64,000 nucleotides of DNA. Origin: Hyposmocoma kahamanoa (taxonomy: Eukaryota; Arthropoda; Insecta; Lepidoptera; Cosmopterigidae). A program made the position numbers and the translations under genes. Below the pieces are notes generated by a model that was not told the origin of the DNA, made no database searches, and saw nothing but the letters and a program-made list of their open reading frames with translations. Below are positions 25,801 to 33,807 of this stretch, in pieces. Numbering within the stretch: position 1 is the stretch's first letter; each line of letters opens with the position of its first letter. Location: positions 14,852,607 through 14,916,606 of the forward strand of contig NW_020654810.1 of the NCBI RefSeq assembly GCF_003589595.1. The letters run 5' to 3'.

Positions 25801-28800
25801 TATTTTAACTGCTACATTGTGCATGTGGTACAAGAAATCATAACAAATATTAGAAATAAATGATGCCTCTGTATAGAGGACGTTGAGATTTTTCTGATGC
25901 CAAACAGTAATTATAAGCTAATGCCTATAATTACTGTCAGTGTTGGGCAAAATTTAATTGTTCTGACAATTAAAGATTGACAATTAATGAATTGTCAATT
26001 GCGAAACAGCAATTAACGATTGATCTCGCAACTAACGTCATCAATCGTTATCATCAATTGATCAATCGTTAATCGCGTATATCTACAATTAATCAATTTT
26101 CAATCTTTTCAATGTTTCTGATTAACAATTAACTTAAAATTTAAATTAGGTATGTGTATGTTTGGGTTGTGAGGTTTAGGGGTAAGTTAGGGTCTGGGTT
26201 GGGGGGGGTTAGAGGTGAGTTAGGGGGTGGTTTAGGGGGTGAGTGAGGGTTTGGATTGGGGGGGGATAGGGGTGAACTAGGGGTGAGTTTGGGGCTGGGT
26301 TAGGGGTGGATTAGGGGGTGAGTCAGCGGGTGGGTTAGAGTGGTTTAGGAGGTGGGTCAGTGGTTGGGACAGGGGGTGGGTCAGGGGGGTCAGGAGGTGG
26401 GTCAGGGGGGTCAGGAGGTGGGTTAGGGTGGTTAGGTTAGGTTAGGTTAGGTTAGTTGGGGGGCCCCCCCGAAGGGGTTCCCGCCTTGTCGTGGCGGGGG
26501 GGCTCTAGTAGCCGTGGTCGATTTCATCCCACGGTGAAGCTAAGAGGAACCCACGGGGCCGGCCGATGGTGGTAGGCTGGCCCGAGGAGGAGGGCGTTCC
26601 GCGCGGGCTCGTCTGGGCACCGGGACCGCGCGGATGCGCGAGGAGGAGGGTCGCGGGGGGAGAGACGTGTCGGTGTGTCGTTGCCGCTCGTCCTGTCCTC
26701 CGCGACCCTGGCGGGGCTGCACCGCTTTTAATGATGCAGTGGCGGCGGGGCCGCGGGGGAAGAGACGTGTTGGTGTGTCGTTGCCGCTCGTCCTATCCTC
26801 CGCGGCCGAACGTGGGCGGTTGGCCCGTGGTGGGCGCTCCAAGGGACTCTCTTCGGAGAGTCCGCGCGGAAGCGCGTTAGGTGTTGCGGCGGAGCCTGTC
26901 ATCAGATCCGCCGCGGGGGCTGGGAGAGCAACCACTGAACTTCACAGTTGAGTGGATGCTGTCCTGGCCCCCCATGGCCCCTGGGTAGCGGACTCGGGGG
27001 AGTTCGTTGCCCAGCATAAAGGGGCCCGGGTTGGAAGGCTCGTCTGGTGTTCGGCGAGCCTCACATTCGGAGTCGGGGGACCGATGTGTCTCCCTTCTCG
27101 AGGAGGGGCTGCGCAGGGCGCGGCCAGCCGCTGGTGGGGGCGCGGACGAGTGCAACAGCGTACCCGTACCCCCACCTACAGCGGAGGGGAGGAACACTCC
27201 GGGGGTTTAGTGCGGTCGGGCTGCTCCCCTTCAGGGTTCAGCCCAGTCCCACATAACCCCGGCTCTGCCCCCGCGGGGCCGGGGTATCTGTAAGCAGATT
27301 CCCTCGGAATATAAAAAAAAAAAAAAAAAGGTTAGTTGGGGGGCCGGTTGAGGGGCCGGTTGGGGGGCCGTTTGGGGGCCGGTTGGGGGGCCGTTTGGGG
27401 GCCGGTTGGGGGGCCGGTTGGGGGCCGGTTTGGGGGCCGGTTTAGGGGCCAGTTGGGGGCCGGTTTAGGGGCCAGTTGGGGGTGGTCAGGGGTTTCTGAC
27501 CCACCCCCTCTTTAGGCACCCCACTCACACACAGCACCCCAATGTAATTGATTAACGCCCAACACTGATTACTGTTTGCAACCGGAATGCAGTAATCTGC
27601 ATTCCGGTTTTGAAGGGTGCTGATGAAATTATAGGCACATGGGACTTGTCAACTTATATCTTAGGGCGTGTACATACACGCTAAGAAATTCGACGCGTCT
27701 GCTACAGAAAACATGAGAATGCTCTTGTACACGACAAGAACTTTGTCGGGTCTAGCCACGAGAACATGTCGTGTCTGTTGCAGACGAGAAAATGATGAGT
27801 ATGTTACACGATACGAATGCTTTTGGACAGACGTTTGTAGGATAAAATGTGTCAGTACATTACTCTTCAGTCAGTACATGAGTCTTCCTGGTAACTGTTG
27901 TTTTACTACCGACTGTGGGAAGAAATATGTTATTGTATATGTTGACTACTAAGCAACACCTGTCCACGCGCATAAACGATTGTTTACTGGCAGAGTGCGT
28001 CGTGTAGGGGGTAGACAAAATTTTTTTCTTGTCCGGCGCCGAGGCAGTGTACACGGTTCATGTGTAGAAACGAGACGAATTCTTGTATAGACCCGGCGCC
28101 TTTTCTTGGCATGGACACACGCCCTTAGGGTGACGGGTGCAGTGGCAGAGTTCCTCAGATCTTTGGGATTTTAAGTGACAAGTGGCACTGCAACCGCTCT
28201 GGACAGGCGTGTCGCTTACCACAACGCGCACGACTTATTCGTCCCGTCACGTGGTATCATAAAAAAAAGGCAGGATCGTGGTTGATTGGACTAAGAGAGG
28301 CCTAACCCAGCAGAGAGTCAAGTGGGGCTCCGGATAGTGGGATATTGCCTCTAACATATGAAGAGACCAAGGAAAGAATGAGCAAAGTCACTTAAAACAC
28401 GTTCTATGTTAGTCTCGCCGTTCAGTTAAGTAAACGCTGAGCTGGTAAGGTTCAACGTCCTGAAAAATTAGCGTTTATTTTAGTCATAAAAATGCTTGCA
28501 ACTAAATGGCAGAAAAGTGAAAAAAGATTTATAAATATTTTTAGTTAAAATGGATTACATAACGGTACATAATTTATGTCAGCATTGACTTTATTTCAGG
28601 TACTATTTTTATGTCTTTTTCACCAACATTTAAAAGTTCTCCTCAAATTCTCAGCGACTTTGATCATTCTTTCCCTAGACTCTTCATATATGTTCTAAAA
28701 TGTTATCATTTCCTAAATACGTTCTAAAGTATTTGTTTATTTTCATAAAACTAAACTTGCCTCAAAGTAATCTGTATCGATGCTCAATGACATTTGGTTT

Positions 28801-31108
28801 CTGAATCCGTAAGGCGCTGCACAGCCTTCGCAGGGCGAGATAAGACTGAAGCAAAAAACGAGATTTTTTAATTTATTTTATGACAGCAGCTTAAAAAAAG
28901 ATAATCTTAAGGGGTGCGCCTTATTTCAACGAAAATAGGAAAAAAACTAATTGTAGTTGATACCGCTTATTGAATATAACTGTACTTGGACTTAATACAC
29001 TTCCTATTATTCAATTTAATATCATTATCGTTTGTTATAATATTCACATTTCATAAGAACATTTTATATAAAGCTGTTTTTACATAACAATCATTTTATA
29101 TATTGCCGATTTACATAATTTTCAAAAGGTTTTTACCGTTGATATAGTAATTAATATTATATTATTTATATTTATAATTTTTATATAATTAATATGGTTA
29201 AACCCGAATCGGCGACCGAGTAAAGTCGCCGTGATACTTGTCTGTCCGATACTAGAGTGTAATTTAAAAGCTGGGGTGCGGAAGAAGAGCAGTCCTCGCC
29301 CGCTGTAACAAATCTTTAAATGATGTACTTTCATTAGAGATTAAGACTTTTTTCAAGTGTAAATTTATGTGCTTTGCTTTCCTTTAGTAGGTTATATTAA
29401 TAAGGTTATATATAACCAGAAATGGAGACGAAATAAGGGCCATATATTCCTGGTAACACATTAGCGATACAGCTCTTATAAATATCAACTCCCGTTTGCA
29501 CTGAAATATAGACAGGCCAACTATTGTCCTGTGTGTACATCTCCGTATATTCCAAAAAATATTCTGTATTTATTGTAATAAAGATAATGTCTCTAACAAT
29601 GCCGTGCTGTTCTATTCAGTGCGTGGTGTGGGAAAAACAGCAATTGACCCATTGACGACACCTGTCAATTGTTTCGAACTCGGGCTAGTCAATCGGAGCG
29701 CAGTTGTCACAATAATGATTTGGCAGAATGGTTTTCAAACAAATTAAATGACATTTTATAATTGTAAGTCAATGGACATTTCGCTCTATTTCTGGTTATA
29801 TACTCGATGGTTAGGTTAGAACATTAAAAAGCAGACACGAATTTGTTTCGGTTCCCGAACGTGTTTCTTCATTCTTAGTCACTCGCTATTAGGGAAATAA
29901 AAATAAAAATGTTTTTGCTATTAGTAAACAATCAGGCATTAGGTGAAGTGAAATTTAGATTAACTTGTTTTATACAAACTAACAATAACACTCATTTTAA
30001 ATAACAATAGCAAGTTATAAGACATTACATAACCAATCTCAGCAGTCAATGTAAGACGTAAAAATACTTTAGTCAAGTAATTTGTGATTATTTAAGTATG
30101 ATACAGAAATTAAGTACGTAACTTACTTTTTGGGAACAGTAGATACATAAGGCATAACAAGTTTGTCGACGAAAGATCCAAAACCAATCCTGAAATTTGA
30201 AGTGATATTTCTCATAGTGCTGGAAAGCAGACTGCCGAGTGTACTCAGCTTTTCTTTATCGTTTTTCATGGATCTACTCAAGTCCATGAGATAGTAGAGA
30301 TCTACTGGGTAATCTTGCGCTTGAGCGTATGCGAATGACAGTTGCTGCATTTCACCTGCAAAAAATTAGGGAAAGGGTGATGTTTATTTGTAATTTTGAA
30401 TGCATATTACTATTACTTGAGTAAGGTATGTATTCCAATACAGTTACAGCGGACGTAATCCTTATTAGATAAAAATATTTTTTGGATGATAAAATCGTTT
30501 GTTATTTTAGTAGCAAAAAGGTTTCATTTTACAATGTTCATATTATTATTGAATATATAATTTACCCATTCGAAGTTGCATTTTGGCCCTTTGTGGTTTA
30601 ATTTGCACAAGGTCGGATCCCGACCCGCCGCCACCCATGCCACCGCCGCCTCCGAAACTGCTACCTTGACTCAATGACTCTTCATACGTTAACATCGACT
30701 GCTGATTTCTCCCTAGCGAAAAAGTAGAGAAATGTTAGTTGTTTGTGTATATACTTACGTCACTTAAGTTACTTTCGGTCTTTTTTTTTCATTTTTACGA
30801 TGGTTACCTCTGCTTAGCTCTCTGTTAAATTCAGGGTCGATAGTTCGTCGGCTGTCAGGGTTGAAGATAAACTCCTCGCTACACCCAGCTATAACGCCGC
30901 CTTCCATAGCGGGATTGAAGCACCGAGGCCCATTGATCGGCCCTCCGGGGGCAAAGCACCAGGCGCAGCTAGGCGTTCGTATGCACTCGCTGCATGTCGT
31001 CTTACTCGAACAAGGGTTCTGCGCCAGCAGCTGTTCGGCACGTTGAGCCTGACATGTGGCCAACAAGCTAAAGCACACCACATTCACTATCGACCGCTGT
31101 GCCCACAT
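10857..31108 (-). CDS. mys: Integrin beta-PS subunit, complete, 16 coding exons, 830 aa
   Basis: Beta chain of the heterodimeric adhesion receptor linking extracellular matrix to the actin cytoskeleton; type I membrane protein. Coding exons, 5' to 3': 31108-30808, 30712-30566, 30355-30127, 28845-28761, 24096-23926, 23837-23730, 23063-22911, 22526-22404, 21032-20865, 20078-19842, 15933-15759, 15171-15065, 14716-14578, 13038-12908, 12304-12152, 10922-10857. Lengths total 2493 nt, 830 codons plus TAA, and all phases agree. Order: signal peptide (1-22), PSI domain with [13 protein letters not shown], a glycine-rich linker (about 117-133), hybrid and betaI domains with MIDAS D174-S176-S178, Cys-rich I-EGF repeats, beta-tail, transmembrane helix (about 759-782). 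The tail has [18 protein letters not shown] (812-815) and NPTY (824-827). All introns are GT-AG except one GC-AG after 28761. The start is chosen because a signal peptide follows it directly. The tail is nearly that of fly myospheroid. Confidence 0.95.
12152..12304 (-). other. mys: Integrin exon encoding transmembrane helix and membrane-proximal tail
   Basis: Encodes a stretch of about 24 hydrophobic residues starting [18 protein letters not shown], then [19 protein letters not shown], the conserved membrane-proximal region that contacts alpha subunit and talin. It is split from the short last exon (10857-10922) carrying both NPxY motifs. Confidence 0.92.
13119..13273. mobile_element. Palindromic MITE, GGGTTAGCACAAC family, copy 1
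   Basis: The ends GGGCTATAACGCC...GGGCGATTTGCGCGAGAGCG and ...CGCTCTAGCGTAAGTCGCGCCC...GTGCTAGCCCC are inverted relatives, so most of the ~155 bp can fold on itself. The same ends occur in the shorter copy at 23306-23411. Lies in an integrin intron, abutting a copy of the GGGACGAACAAGT repeat. Confidence 0.6.
13279..13400 (+). repeat. GGGACGAACAAGT interspersed repeat, copy 1 (degenerate)
   Basis: Contains GGGACGAACAAGTCGTG, GTCCATAGCAGTTGC, GTGCCACTCAGA and TTTAAATCGCAAAGAT in the order seen in the other copies (20405, 24205, 56965, 61080). The 3' half (GCCCGTCAC onward) is missing. Confidence 0.65.
14898..15040. mobile_element. Truncated Harbinger-like MITE (58548 family)
   Basis: Begins GGGCGCGTTCCTATTACGTC after a TAA trinucleotide and matches the inverted right end and then part of the interior of the element at 58548-58996 (CGTAACGTTTTAT, GGACGACTGTCG, CAGTCTGTCGTCATAA, GAACGACAGTTAA). 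The middle and the other terminus are missing. It ends about 25 bp from an integrin splice donor. Confidence 0.6.
16119..16969. mobile_element. Possible TIR element with terminal hairpin
   Basis: Positions 16119-16140 and 16141-16162 form a loopless 44-bp palindrome (arm AAGAGGCGAATAAGTAGC plus four bases, one mismatch). A diverged inverted copy of the arm (GCTACTCGTTTGCCTCTTT) occurs at 16951-16969, so the two could be the ends of an ~850 bp element. The interior is GC-rich compared with its surroundings and includes a short frame ([13 protein letters not shown], near 16840) resembling the N-terminus of Tc1-like transposases. Classification is uncertain. Confidence 0.4.
17034..17262 (+). repeat. 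tRNA-derived SINE (family A), plus copy
   Basis: Head CTCCGTGGCCGAACGG with B box GGTTCGATTCC, then the family A body (TTTGTATGGCTTACATTTAT, CACCCGCGACACAGGG, GCGGGGCTATG). It is followed after a short AT-rich spacer by an inverted copy. Confidence 0.8.
17280..17417 (-). repeat. tRNA-derived SINE (family A), inverted partial copy
   Basis: Reads the family A body in reverse: ACGCACACACTAATAGCCCC, CAAATTATACCCAAACTCAC, GAACCCGGGAA. With the copy at 17034-17262 it forms a tail-to-tail pair able to fold into a long hairpin. It runs into the left end of a Tc1/mariner element. Confidence 0.75.
17426..19530 (+). mobile_element. Degenerate Tc1/mariner element, DD41D type
   Basis: The left terminus CAGGATGATTTTTTAGTCAT continuing CGTCC is matched in reverse at 19504-19528 (GGACGATGACTAAAAATTCA). 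Both are flanked by ATATATA and by GAACGG(T/G)TACCAT-like sequence. The transposase relic fills 17510-18606. The further ~900 bp before the right end contains no coding sequence, so a second insertion may be included. It lies in an integrin intron. Confidence 0.7.
17511..18606 (+). pseudogene. Broken DD41D transposase
   Basis: Fragments in order: [15 protein letters not shown] near the N-terminus; [20 protein letters not shown] with helix-turn-helix character; [14 protein letters not shown] (first catalytic Asp); [15 protein letters not shown] (second); [10 protein letters not shown] (third); then [15 protein letters not shown] and a C-terminal end at a TGA at 18604. There are 41 residues between the second and third Asp. 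Breaks seen: frame changes near 17600-17700, an in-frame TGA at 17951 where the family has Trp, and a frame change in the T-run near 18400. It cannot make a full protein. Confidence 0.85.
19536..19562 (-). repeat. Inverted tRNA-SINE head fragment
   Basis: GTACCCGTTCGGCCACGGAG is the reverse complement of the family A SINE head. It abuts the right end of the DD41D element, mirroring the GAACGGTTACCAT at its left end. Confidence 0.5.
20131..20190 (+). repeat. tRNA-like SINE fragment
   Basis: GTTCCCGGGTTCGATTCCCG is a B box with flanking stem, without a matching A box or acceptor stem. Most likely a SINE remnant in an integrin intron. Confidence 0.45.
20405..20645 (+). repeat. GGGACGAACAAGT interspersed repeat, copy 2 (near full length)
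   Basis: Contains GGGACGAATAAGTCGTGCGC, TGATGGTAAACGACACGCC, CACTCAGAGCTTCAAATCGC, GCGCCCGTCACC, TTGACAAGTCCC, GTGCCTGTAATTTCA, ACCGGAACGCAGTAACGCT and TTGCTTGGCGGCAG in order. It is one of the most complete of nine copies in the window. Confidence 0.75.
23185..23305 (-). repeat. tRNA-derived SINE fragment, inverted
   Basis: Read in reverse it gives TGGGTTCGATTCCCGGTAGG (B box) followed by a body with TTAATTGGTTTTGGTCTGGG. It is directly followed by the palindromic MITE at 23306. Confidence 0.5.
23306..23411. mobile_element. Palindromic MITE, GGGTTAGCACAAC family, copy 2
   Basis: Begins GGGTTAGCACAACAGGGTGC and ends with the inverted form GTCGCGCTCTGTTGTGCTAA then CCC. Almost the whole 106 bp folds into one hairpin. 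Same family as 13119-13273. Confidence 0.7.
23580..23672 (-). repeat. GGGACGAACAAGT interspersed repeat, copy 3 (fragment)
   Basis: Reverse strand carries the 5' terminus of the family (ATATCAAGTGACAGGACGAA, CAAGTCGTGTGCC), then jumps to CACCCTGAAACATAAG. The middle is deleted. Confidence 0.6.
24205..24990 (+). repeat. GGGACGAACAAGT interspersed repeat, copy 4, split by an insertion
   Basis: The 5' part (24205-24255) ends in CTGTCCATAGCA. The 3' part restarts at 24903 with CTGTCCATAACA and continues TTGCAGTGCAATTCAGAGC and GCGCCCGTCACCCTGA. The repeated dodecamer marks the target duplication of the insertion at 24256-24902. Confidence 0.7.
24256..24902. mobile_element. Insertion of unclassified element, probably 5'-truncated retroelement
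   Basis: 647 bp bounded by CTGTCCATAGCA (24244-24255) and CTGTCCATAACA (24903-24914), a near-perfect 12-bp target duplication. No inverted termini and no terminal A-run were seen. The base composition is richer in G and C than the intron around it, and a 68-codon frame is present on the minus strand without recognised motifs. The long duplication and absence of inverted repeats fit a truncated LINE. Confidence 0.5.
26160..26455. repeat. G-rich telomere-like repeat tract with (TTAGG)n
   Basis: Irregular GGGTTAGGGGTGAGTTAGGG-type repeats, then GGGTCAGGGGGG units, then at 26430-26455 a run of five GGTTA units, (TTAGG)n being the insect telomere repeat. Many runs of three or more G could form G-quadruplexes. 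It is interstitial, inside a transposon, not a chromosome end. Confidence 0.8.
26466..27329 (+). mobile_element. Nested 5'-truncated non-LTR retroelement with poly(A) tail
   Basis: GC-rich 864 bp ending in a run of 17 A (27313-27329). It is bounded by a 16-bp direct repeat, GGTTAGTTGGGGGGCC, at 26450-26465 and 27330-27345. The 3' part reads CCCACATAACCCCGG, GGGGCCGGGGTATCTGTAAG and CCTCGGAATATAAAA. This resembles, from memory, 3' ends of R1-clade elements of Lepidoptera; that clade assignment is inference. Several 70-130-codon frames on both strands are a by-product of GC richness. Confidence 0.7.
27330..27500. repeat. GGGGGCCGGTT tandem repeat
   Basis: About twelve imperfect units of TTGGGGGGCCGG / TTTGGGGGCCGG. 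It is the continuation of the G-rich tract that the retroelement interrupted. Confidence 0.8.
27576..28262 (-). repeat. GGGACGAACAAGT interspersed repeat, copy 5, split by a MITE
   Basis: Reverse orientation. The 3' part lies at 27576-27663 (AACCGGAATGCAG, GGGACTTGTCAACTTAT) and the 5' part at 28125-28262 (GGGTGACGGGTGCAGTGGC, GACAGGCGTGTCGCTTACC, CGACTTATTCGTCCCGTCAC). A 461-bp Harbinger-like MITE separates them. Its left boundary adjoins the hAT target duplication. Confidence 0.7.
27664..28124. mobile_element. Harbinger-like MITE, 461 bp
   Basis: Inverted ends GGGCGTGTACATACACGC and GGCATGGACACACGCCC, flanked by TTA at 27661-27663 and 28125-28127. A 3-bp TTA duplication is characteristic of PIF/Harbinger elements. 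The interior has no transposase motifs; the 94-codon frame at 27668 is not recognised. Confidence 0.65.
28761..28845 (-). other. mys: Integrin exon 4, followed by a GC-AG intron
   Basis: Encodes the conserved betaI segment with [19 protein letters not shown]. It ends GAG followed by GCAAGT instead of GTAAGT. The next exon (24096) joins in phase 0 (ACTTTGAG / CATGCAGTG), keeping the family sequence continuous. The AG-GCAAGT context is the consensus for the rare GC donors. Confidence 0.85.
29409..29803. mobile_element. MITE, copy 2 of the ACCAGAAA family
   Basis: Ends TATAACCAGAAATGGAGACG and ATTTCGCTCTATTTCTGGTT then ATA are inverted matches. The interior aligns with 9710-10195 over most of its length. 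No coding sequence. Located in the integrin intron between coding exons 3 and 4. The two copies flank most of the gene. Confidence 0.75.
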
Positions 31109-31132
31109 TGTGTTTCGTGTTCAGATCAATAT
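31109..31132 (-). promoter_or_regulatory. mys: Integrin 5' UTR segment with splice acceptor
   Basis: On the minus strand TTGTTACAG ends at 31133, leaving 24 nt of leader before ATG. The transcript therefore probably starts in an upstream non-coding exon. Confidence 0.6.
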
Positions 31133-31664
31133 CTGTAACAATGAAAATGTCAATCTTAATGACACTGCTTTGTTGTGATCCTGACGTGGGTTAATTGATC
31201 CCTTTTAGCTTTAGGCCGGCGCTAACCTTTTAAATAGTTAAAGCTCCCGGCAGAACACAATATGGCTAATATAATGGGATGACTTTATAATTTTGTATAA
31301 AAGTTTGAACAGTCTCACCATGTGCTGTGATTAAGTTAAAATGGCAAAATTAGTTTATTCAACCCTGCTACTGTTTACGGGGTTACCAGAGCAGTGTAAA
31401 AATAGAAAGCTGTCTCATTACGAGTGACCTAGTAACAAGCTCAAAACATAACTCACATAACCGTGTGGGAATAATGGTTTTACAATTATTCAACTTTAGT
31501 CACATCGCGTCGTATTTTAAATATCGTTTTGGTGTCCCCACAAGCACAATATTTTAACGCGAGTAATAAAAAAATTAAACAGCACACTTATTAATGATTT
31601 TGCCAGTGGCCCAGTGAAGACATGTGGTATAGCACCGGTTGTCGTTTGGGATACGAGTACGCAC

Positions 31665-31745
31665 CTGTGGGCGGCCAGAGATAGAAAGGGCGCCGCCCAC
31701 ACACCCGTATCGAGGTCGGCGGCGCCGCTTCGTAGGCCGAAAGCA
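31665..31745 (-). promoter_or_regulatory. mys: Candidate non-coding first exon of integrin
   Basis: A GC-rich island in AT-rich surroundings, ending on the minus strand in CCCACAG followed by GTGCGTAC, a good donor, about 530 bp upstream of the acceptor at 31133. No TATA box was identified. This is inference from composition and splice site only. A second GC-rich patch lies at 32660-32800 and a third at 33480-33560. Confidence 0.35.
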
Positions 31746-33807
31746 ATACAAACATCGCGTTATGATAGATACACTTCTTGAAAAATGCAATTTAAAACTT
31801 TTCTAACTATTTAACGCATGATGGATTTGTAAACAAATGTTTGTAAAACGTTCAAATAAAGAACCTAGGAAATTAAAACTTGAATTAAAATGAAACAAAC
31901 GTAAAACTTTTCTTATAAGTATAATAAAAACAAGCTAAAGACGTTTTAGTGCTAATCTCCATACACCTATCAAAACATCTATCAAGGCGAATAAAACAAA
32001 TAATTACCATTTTCATACGTACCCAAATAGTCGTCGAGAACCTGAACATAAACAGTGTAACAGATTTTGATCACTGCATTACTGTCGATTAATTTCAAAT
32101 AAAATATATTGATTCAGACAGTGATTAAACATATAGTGCATTCCATATAGCAATAGTGATACCTTTATGGAGAGTATAAATAGATTGTTGTTCGATCAAA
32201 AGCACAGGTAAGTACTTACCAAAAGAAGCGTTTTCAAGCAACAATTCAGCAAATGTTTCCTGTCACCATCAACTAAGCAACTCACTAGATCCGTTGTCGA
32301 TTGTTATTTGCAACTTGTTATCACAGCCAGTTAAATCACAATCCACTTATGAGTAATTGTGACTGACATTTGGAAAGTGAATTCACTATTACCACCTATA
32401 TTTACCTATATTATACACCTATATTTTATTACTATTAATTTCCAAGTATTTTTTCCTCATACGGGGAAAGTGGAGATAAAGGTAATCCTTATTAAATATC
32501 ACAATTTTAGACTAGCAGCACAAATACACTGTAAAACTGGAAGAGTAATCGTCACTAAATAGCCTAATAAAAGTCAATAAACAATTGGGCTAACTACGCT
32601 CGCATGTAACCAGGAAAAAGGTCCTTAGTAAAAGTTTTCCTTAATATTTTTTTATCATTTACGATAATTTCGAGTTGGAGCGAGTGCACTGCGCGACCTG
32701 CGCGTGCGCCGGATACACGCGTGACTAATTGTACAGAAAATAACCTGGAGACTTCGTCAGCGGGTGATACAACGGCCGCCGTCATCATACCTTCTCGGAA
32801 TCGATAGCCTATACTGTTAAGAACAAGAATCAAAACAAGGCTTAGCAGACAATTGTTTTCAATAAAACGACCTTGAATGACCTGACCATGTAAATAGGTC
32901 AATGAGAATACGTGAAGTTCCAATTTAATATGTAGAGTTGGATAAAATACACCAATCTGCTTAATCAACAGTACAAAAAGATAGTTACTCTTAGAAAAAA
33001 TCAACAACACAGATGGTGGAAAGTATGGCATGGAATTAAAATAAATAAAAATGAAGTAGGTTGCTTTAACTCAATGACCAAAACGCGTCTTACAAAGACC
33101 AGTTAGCACAAAAACCGGTGTTTCTGTAGGTCGTACATTACGTCATTGGTAGTGATGATTCAAACTGTGCTATCGTAAGCATTCCTTCGTTTATACATTC
33201 GAGTGACCATAGCAATATGCAAACTAATAGAGCACAATTAACATACAACGTTGTGGGTAGTTGTGATTACGACCTTACAATTAAAATGTCGTTAATCAAT
33301 CTCTAGCCGTTAAATTGGTCACTGAAGATAAATGAAAATAGAAAGCTATAAATAATTACAATATTTCTATAAATCAATCTTTTTAAATAAACATTCAAAG
33401 TAATACGACGTTAATAAGACCAAAGGGCATAAAAAATAAGAACCATGTCCTTTTTTGCGCAAAGACTTCAGCAAGTTTCCGTATAGCGGCGATAACGGGG
33501 GTGCAGACCGGGTCGACGACCGCACTCCCGCCCGTTTGACGGGCGCGGCGCCACCGCAATGCACGCATCCCTACATACACATTGCCGTACTTATGTACAC
33601 AATCATTCTGATAAGCGTTTTCGAATATGACTTTTGTATGAATCGCAATTTGTGTTAAGCAATATAAAGAAGTTTCAATCAAATGAAAAAATAGTAAACA
33701 CCTAGACATAATTGTTACAAACATTGTCGAAGGGTCTCGCACTTAGATACATGATAAAATCTGTACATAAAAATAAACGATTTCTTTAAAAAAACTGTTA
33801 CTACATA
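31746..33807. other. Region upstream of integrin, no gene recognised
   Basis: Contains GC-rich patches near 32660-32800 and 33480-33560 that open minus-strand frames of 65-145 codons. None has recognisable motifs. They could be promoter or leader sequence of the integrin gene. Confidence 0.35.

Larger units (their letters stand above)
25938..27567. mobile_element. hAT-like element with telomere-like repeats and nested retroelement
   Basis: The left end CAGTGTTGGGCAAAA and right end GCCCAACACTG are inverted matches and have the form typical of hAT termini. They are flanked by a perfect 8-bp duplication, ATTACTGT, at 25930-25937 and 27568-27575. Just inside are AATTGTCAATTG-type AT-rich inverted motifs. 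The interior consists of G-rich repeats including TTAGG units and, nested in them, a poly(A)-tailed insertion. There is no transposase, so it is non-autonomous. It lies in the large integrin intron between coding exons 4 and 5. Confidence 0.85.

Noticed and set aside
26430..26455. TTAGG run as a chromosome end
   Set aside because: It lies inside a bounded transposon with genes continuing on both sides, so it is interstitial.
26540..27293. Eight overlapping GC-rich frames of 67-131 codons
   Set aside because: Overlapping frames on both strands of one GC-rich retroelement fragment, with no conserved domain and no preferred frame.
32594..33031. 145-codon minus-strand frame upstream of integrin
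   Set aside because: Only a short GC-rich part looks protein-like, and it has no domain. Its position fits promoter or leader sequence better than a gene.
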